Positions 4,648 through 8,096 of a DNA stretch of 8,096 nt are shown here, in pieces. A program made the position numbers and the translations under genes. The stretch is from Bacteroidetes bacterium 4572_112 (GTDB lineage Bacteria > Bacteroidota > Bacteroidia > Bacteroidales > UBA1556): assembly GCA_002254285.1 (NCBI GenBank), contig NIUZ01000135.1, forward strand, positions 1 through 8,096, in the 5' to 3' direction. The notes under the pieces were generated by a model that saw only the letters and a program-made list of their open reading frames with translations, was not told where the DNA came from and did not search any database. The number at the start of each line of letters is the position of its first letter. Position 1 is the stretch's first letter.

Positions 4648-6278
4648 TATCCATTCATAGTATTAAGGAATTCGTCATTGTCTCTAGTATACTTAATCTT
4701 ATCAGTTAAGAAAGTCATAGATTCAACAGGAGTCATATCAGCAAGGTGGTTTCTAAGAACCCATAGTCGCTGAATTTTATCCTTACTCAATAATAAGTCA
4801 TCACGACGTGTTGATGAGTTTACGATATCAATAGCAGGGTAGATGCGCTTATTAGATAACTTACGATCCAATTGAAGCTCCATATTACCAGTACCTTTAA
4901 ATTCCTCAAAGATTACCTCATCCATTTTTGATCCAGTTTCAGTAAGAGCAGTAGCAATTATAGTAAGCGAACCACCATTCTCAATCTGACGAGCAGCACC
5001 AAAGAAACGCTTAGGCTTTTGTAATGCTGTAGCCTCAACACCACCAGAAAGTACTTTTCCTGATGAAGGAGAAACGGTATTATAAGCACGAGCAAGACGT
5101 GTGATTGAATCCAATAGAATTACAACATCATGTCCACTCTCTGTCATACGCTTAGCTTTTTCAAGCACAAGGTTTGCAATTTTTACGTGCTTATCAGCAG
5201 GCTGATCAAATGTAGAAGCAATAACCTCTGCATTTACACTTCTTTGCATATCGGTAACCTCCTCAGGACGTTCGTCAATAAGCAATATAATAAGGAAAAC
5301 CTCAGGGTGATTTGCTGCAATAGCATTAGCAATCTCTTTTAGTAATACAGTTTTACCTGTTTTTGGCTGCGCAACAATAAGTCCACGCTGACCTTTACCA
5401 ATAGGAGAAAAAATATCAATTAAGCGAGTCGAAATTGACTCATCTTTATGACCTGTAAGGTTAAATTTTGTTTCTGGGAATAATGGTGTTAAGAAATCAA
5501 AAGGAATTCTATCACGAACATCCTCAGGGTTTTTACCATTAATTTTGTCCACCTTAATTAGAGGGAAATATTTTTCGTCTTCCTTAGGAGGACGGATAGT
5601 TCCTTTTACAGTATCTCCAGTTTTCAAACCAAAAAGTTTGATTTGTGATTGTGATACATATATATCGTCAGGAGAATTTAAGTAATTATAGTCAGAAGAG
5701 CGTAAGAAACCATAACCATCAGGCATCATTTCAAGAACACCATGACTAGAGCTTACACCTTCGTACTCACTTAAGTAAGATACGGCTTTTGCTTTAGGGC
5801 TTTCTTTAGGCTTTTCTTGAGAAGGAGCTAAAGGTCTTTCAGCTCTAGGATTCGGACGCTCAGGTCTTTCTGTCCTAGGGCTTGGACGTTCAGGTCTCTC
5901 TGGGCGATCATTACGATCTTTATCTCTATTCTCTGGTCTAGGACGTGGAGTATATTTTCTTTCTGGGCGTGCACTTATTGGTTGACGCTCTTTATCTTCG
6001 CTTTTTTCTTTAGTTAAAGCTGGTCGACTTGGCCTTTCTGCACTTTCTGTATTGCTACTAATAGTCTCTCTTTGAGCATCTCTTGGTCTAGGTGCTGGAC
6101 GGCTTTCGCTAATTGGCTTTCTGGCGGTTGCAGCACTGGGATTAGCTGCTTGCTGATCAAGAATTGCTAAGATAAGCTCTTCTTTACGTACATTTGTAAT
6201 GCGTTTAACGTCTAATTCAGCCGCAATCTCTTTAAGCTCGGGAAGCTTAGTTGCTTTGAGTTTTTCTAATTCGTACAT
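4647..6278 (-). CDS. rho: Transcription termination factor Rho with a long disordered insertion
   Basis: Hexameric RNA-dependent ATPase that ends transcription at Rho-dependent sites. The 543-residue product has a Rho_N helical domain (about 1-44), a disordered stretch rich in Arg, Pro, Glu and Ser (about 46-165), a cold-shock-type RNA-binding domain (about 176-247, with MPDGYGFLRS at 185-194) and the RecA-fold motor. Motor motifs: Walker A AQPKTGKT (303-310), the catalytic-glutamate segment LIDERPEEV (333-341), Walker B VVILLDSITR (385-394), the Q-loop region KVLSGGVEATAL (408-419) and the arginine-finger segment STRRDDLL (489-496). E. coli Rho has 419 residues; the insertion explains most of the difference. 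In Bacteroides thetaiotaomicron a comparable region has been reported to drive phase separation of Rho. Residues 127-146 are two copies of a 10-residue unit (ERPERP-S/N-PR-T/A). The start ATG is the first in frame after a leader with a good promoter. Confidence 0.96.
   Translation of the reverse strand: MYELEKLKATKLPELKEIAAELDVKRITNVRKEELILAILDQQAANPSAATARKPISESRPAPRPRDAQRETISSNTESAERPSRPALTKEKSEDKERQPISARPERKYTPRPRPENRDKDRNDRPERPERPSPRTERPERPNPRAERPLAPSQEKPKESPKAKAVSYLSEYEGVSSSHGVLEMMPDGYGFLRSSDYNYLNSPDDIYVSQSQIKLFGLKTGDTVKGTIRPPKEDEKYFPLIKVDKINGKNPEDVRDRIPFDFLTPLFPETKFNLTGHKDESISTRLIDIFSPIGKGQRGLIVAQPKTGKTVLLKEIANAIAANHPEVFLIILLIDERPEEVTDMQRSVNAEVIASTFDQPADKHVKIANLVLEKAKRMTESGHDVVILLDSITRLARAYNTVSPSSGKVLSGGVEATALQKPKRFFGAARQIENGGSLTIIATALTETGSKMDEVIFEEFKGTGNMELQLDRKLSNKRIYPAIDIVNSSTRRDDLLLSKDKIQRLWVLRNHLADMTPVESMTFLTDKIKYTRDNDEFLNTMNG
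5841..5900 (-). repeat. 30-bp tandem duplication inside the disordered region of rho
   Basis: Two adjacent, imperfect 30-bp copies (5841-5870 and 5871-5900) encode ERPERPSPRT and ERPERPNPRA; a partial third unit, ERP, follows. The phase is a multiple of three, so copy-number change would lengthen or shorten the disordered region without a frameshift. Confidence 0.75.
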
Positions 6279-6420
6279 TTAAAATTGTTATAATTTTGTT
6301 TGATAATATTTCAATAATTGGAAATAGAGATCTTAGAAATAAGGCCCCTGTTGTTTGATAAGTGGTTGTAAAATTAAAATGAATTTATATTTTCCACCAA
6401 GTTTATGGTAATTAATACTG

Positions 6421-6450
6421 CAAAGATAACTTATTTTTGGTTTAGACAAA
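6421..6450 (-). promoter_or_regulatory. Bacteroidota-type promoter of rho
   Basis: The minus strand shows TTTG (6447-6450), an 18-bp spacer and TATCTTTG (6421-6428). The -7 box is a perfect match; the spacer is one or two bases shorter than usual. It implies a leader of about 135 nt, long enough for autoregulation by Rho, which is known for rho genes in other bacteria. Confidence 0.6.
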
Positions 6451-6529
6451 ATAATATTTATAAAATAATCTTAATTTTAGTATCAATTTGTTTTGACTTT
6501 TGTCAATTTACTTTCAAACCATAATAACG

Positions 6530-6537
6530 TATCTTTG
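6530..6537 (+). promoter_or_regulatory. -7 promoter element of the beta-barrel protein gene
   Basis: TATCTTTG matches TAnnTTTG and lies 45 bp before the ATG at 6583. A TTTG at 6499-6502 is 27 bp upstream, too far for a normal -33 element. The box overlaps the second copy of a 9-bp direct repeat. This promoter excludes the TTG at 6493 as start codon. Confidence 0.5.
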
Positions 6538-6582
6538 TCAATACTAAAGCTAAAACAATTTATTATCTTAAAATCAATTAAT

Positions 6583-7269
6583 ATGAAATTTTTATCCATT
6601 TTAATTATTTTATTATTCACGCTCAATATATCGTATTCGCAATATACTAATAATAGCTATAATTATTACTCTGTGGGTATAAAAATGGGGCCAGATTACT
6701 ATAAATATACCATGAATGAGGATAAGGATATCAGTATTGATATGAAAACAAATTATTCTGCAGGTATATCAGGAGCATATTACATTTCATGGCTGTTCGA
6801 ATTACATGCATCAGTTTATTATTCGAATCGCGATTTTGCCATTGATTGGCATTATCCAAATATTGGTGTGGGACCCAACGATCCAGAGGTGCTGATACGT
6901 ACAGAATATACAATGCAGTATATAAGCATTCCTATGGAAGCTAGAATAAATGCTTTATATCTAAATTGGATGAAACTTAGTTTTGGAACGGGATTATTAA
7001 CTGATTGGCGGTTTAAACCTCAAGAAACTCAATATTATAATAATGGAAAAATTATTGTTTCGGAGCAATATTGGCAAACTAAGGATTTCACAAGAGTTCT
7101 TTTGGCCGTTCCTTTATCAGCAAATATGAAAGTCTATTTGGGACAACATTTGTCCATAGAGGCTAGTGCAGCATACTATTTCTACCTCAATCGCATGCAA
7201 ACTGATTATTTCTCGAAACCTGCAAATGCTTTTGTTCCACGTCTGGCTTTCTTTTATGAGTGGGGGTAG
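6583..7269 (+). CDS. Exported outer-membrane beta-barrel protein
   Basis: A 228-residue protein with a classical signal peptide (MKFLSILIILLFTLNISYS, cleavage likely before Gln20, as is common in Bacteroidota exported proteins). The mature part alternates short aromatic, amphipathic strands with polar turns, for example YSVGIKMGPDYYKY, NYSAGISGAYYISWLFELHASVYYS, MQYISIPMEARINALYLNWMKLSFGTGLL, LLAVPLSANMKVYL and HLSIEASAAYYFYL. This fits the outer-membrane protein beta-barrel (PorT-like, OMP_b-brl) families. YISIPMEARI followed by a GxGLL strand is especially typical of these barrels. About eight strands are plausible for the length. No enzymatic motif is seen, and a specific role cannot be assigned. 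The ATG at 6583 is preferred over an upstream in-frame TTG because signal peptide and promoter both agree with it. It is transcribed divergently from rho. Confidence 0.8.
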   Translation: MKFLSILIILLFTLNISYSQYTNNSYNYYSVGIKMGPDYYKYTMNEDKDISIDMKTNYSAGISGAYYISWLFELHASVYYSNRDFAIDWHYPNIGVGPNDPEVLIRTEYTMQYISIPMEARINALYLNWMKLSFGTGLLTDWRFKPQETQYYNNGKIIVSEQYWQTKDFTRVLLAVPLSANMKVYLGQHLSIEASAAYYFYLNRMQTDYFSKPANAFVPRLAFFYEWG

Positions 7270-7278
7270 GTGAAGGGT

Positions 7279-7299
7279 GAAAGGAGAAAGGAAAAGGAA
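7279..7299 (+). repeat. Purine-only tract after the beta-barrel gene
   Basis: Twenty-one consecutive purines of the AGGAGAAAGG type lie just after the stop codon, followed by GAATTAGGAATTA-like imperfect repeats up to about 7320. No coding function is seen. Confidence 0.4.
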
Positions 7300-7315
7300 T
7301 TAATTAAGAATTAGG

Positions 7316-7363
7316 AATTATACAATGGTGTAATGCATTGAATAATTAGATAATTGTATAATT
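7316..7363. terminator. AT-rich inverted repeat between convergent genes, possible weak terminator
   Basis: AATTATACAAT (7316-7326) and ATTGTATAATT (7353-7363) are perfect complements over 11 bp with a 26-nt loop. It lies between the convergent beta-barrel and GWxTD genes. The stem is AT-rich, the loop is long, and no clean U-tract follows, so termination is only a guess. Confidence 0.3.
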
Positions 7364-7433
7364 TCCACATTTCCACATTTCCACATTTCCACATTTGCTA
7401 ATTTGCTAATTTGCACATTTCCTAATTTCCACA
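7362..7433. repeat. Array of nine 8-bp repeat units with two variable positions
   Basis: Nine uninterrupted 8-bp units occupy the space just downstream of the GWxTD gene: TTTCCACA four times, TTTGCTAA twice, then TTTGCACA, TTTCCTAA and TTTCCACA. Every unit fits TTT(C/G)C followed by ACA or TAA, so all four combinations of the two choices occur. The array is non-coding and ends 5 bp before the GWxTD stop codon. The units are too short, and the array lacks spacers, so it is not CRISPR. Confidence 0.85.
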
Positions 7434-7438
7434 TTAAC

Positions 7439-8096
7439 CTACTTCCGCCAAACTTCAATTGCTTTTATCCACGATATTCTATAGCTTTCGTCGCGTTGCA
7501 TTACATAATAGCTATTACTGAAAGGATTTTTAACCTTATAGAAATTGAATATCATAGCTTTATTGTTTTTATAATTGCCATATTGCCAAGTTTCCATTTC
7601 GCTATCTCGGTATACCACATCTGGCGCTCCGTATATTATAAATATCATCCCTCTATCAGTCATCCAGCCCTCTCTATCAGCAGCAAAATTAATATTAGCA
7701 TTCTGCACACGGTTATAGAATAGTTTAATCATATTTTTTGCCCTATGCTCATCACCCGATAGTTTTATCCAAAAGTCATTAACAGCCTTCTTCTTATTTT
7801 TGGCATTATATAAAGCTTTAAACTCACTGCCACTTGATATATAGCGTAGTGGCATAATCATTTGCATAGCAGTGGTAATATAAGGATAATCGCTTGTAAA
7901 CCTATATACTGTATATCCAGCAGAAGAAGAGCCTTCTGTATAAAAATGATAAAAACCTTGGTCATTAATTTCCAAAGGTCCACTTTCACCATTATTCATA
8001 CTTAACTTATATAATGTGTCAGCTCTTAGTCCTTCAACTCTATTTTTATCCTTTACCATTGGAGGGCGAGGAATACTAATATTTGGTTTAAACACT
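7439..8096 (-). CDS. GWxTD domain-containing protein, C-terminal part (gene cut by the right window edge)
   Basis: The C-terminal 218 residues of a GWxTD-domain protein, a family found mainly in Bacteroidota; its function is not established. The defining motif is GWMTDRG (encoded at 7649-7669), preceded by FYNRVQNANINFAADRE and followed by MIFIIYGAPDVVYRDSEMETWQYG, which is the typical GxPD and W-Y pattern of the family. Family proteins usually have about 400-500 residues, so the N-terminal half, probably with a signal peptide, lies off the window. The apparent first residue is an internal GTG valine at 8093-8095 and not a start. The visible part before the motif (about residues 40-90) has a beta-rich, FYTE..YTVYRF character. 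The gene ends at a TAG and converges on the beta-barrel gene; the two may both concern the envelope, but that is only inference. Confidence 0.88.
   Translation of the reverse strand, partial: VFKPNISIPRPPMVKDKNRVEGLRADTLYKLSMNNGESGPLEINDQGFYHFYTEGSSSAGYTVYRFTSDYPYITTAMQMIMPLRYISSGSEFKALYNAKNKKKAVNDFWIKLSGDEHRAKNMIKLFYNRVQNANINFAADREGWMTDRGMIFIIYGAPDVVYRDSEMETWQYGNYKNNKAMIFNFYKVKNPFSNSYYVMQRDESYRISWIKAIEVWRK

Larger units (their letters stand above)
6279..6582. other. Divergent intergenic region between rho and the beta-barrel gene
   Basis: This 304-bp stretch contains no plausible gene. It holds the rho leader (about 135 nt, minus strand) with two exact copies of TTGTTTGATAA (6296-6306 and 6351-6361), the rho promoter (6421-6450), and the promoter region of the beta-barrel gene with two copies of TTTGTCAAT (6499-6507 and 6534-6542). 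The rest is featureless AT-rich DNA. Confidence 0.6.

Noticed and set aside
6493..6582. TTG start for the beta-barrel protein at 6493
   Set aside because: It lies upstream of the -7 box at 6530-6537 and would bury the signal peptide 30 residues inside the protein.
7279..7299. Purine tract as triplex-forming regulatory DNA
   Set aside because: It is short, lacks mirror symmetry and lies in a convergent spacer; nothing supports a function.
7362..7433. Possible CRISPR array
   Set aside because: Units are 8 bp with no spacers and no cas genes nearby; it is a simple tandem repeat.
7403..7723. Open frame of 106 codons on the plus strand
   Set aside because: It begins in the tandem repeats and runs antisense to the GWxTD gene, whose motif is unambiguous.

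Overview
The window looks like a chromosomal segment of an AT-rich member of the Bacteroidota, probably near the Bacteroidales. Four lines of evidence agree. Several intergenic regions carry the Bacteroidota-type -7 promoter element TAnnTTTG. Rho has a long, disordered, charged insertion of the kind known from Bacteroides. There is a GWxTD-domain protein and a small outer-membrane beta-barrel protein, both typical of this phylum. Start sites mostly lack a strong Shine-Dalgarno sequence, also usual for the phylum. Species cannot be named from this sequence.

Left part (1-2711, all minus strand, listed in transcription order): a DnaB-type helicase core protein lacking the usual N-terminal domain, closed by a strong intrinsic terminator; a DUF2148 ferredoxin-domain protein; a GC-rich palindrome and three 15-bp tandem repeats; a type II 3-dehydroquinase (aroQ) that ends before its usual C-terminal helix; a small exported protein of unknown function; and the N-terminal 99 residues of the Na+/H+ antiporter NhaB, cut by the window edge.

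Middle (2712-4563, plus strand): a divergent promoter region, then yebC and a class IV PLP-dependent aminotransferase-like gene 33 bp apart, probably one transcript, ending at a 38-nt perfect palindrome. That palindrome also lies downstream of rho on the other strand and can serve both.

Right part: rho (4647-6278, minus) with a structured 3' region and a leader of about 135 nt; a divergent plus-strand gene for an exported beta-barrel protein (6583-7269); a convergent spacer holding a purine tract, an AT-rich hairpin and nine 8-bp repeat units; and the C-terminal 218 residues of a GWxTD protein, cut by the right edge.

Most genes are housekeeping (transcription termination, translation or regulation, shikimate pathway, ion transport, envelope). 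No defence system, CRISPR array, transposase, prophage gene, rRNA or tRNA was recognised. The points most worth a second look are the truncated aroQ that stays in frame with the next gene across one TAA, the helicase-core protein without its usual arginine finger, the 8-bp combinatorial repeat array, and the repeat-containing disordered region of Rho.
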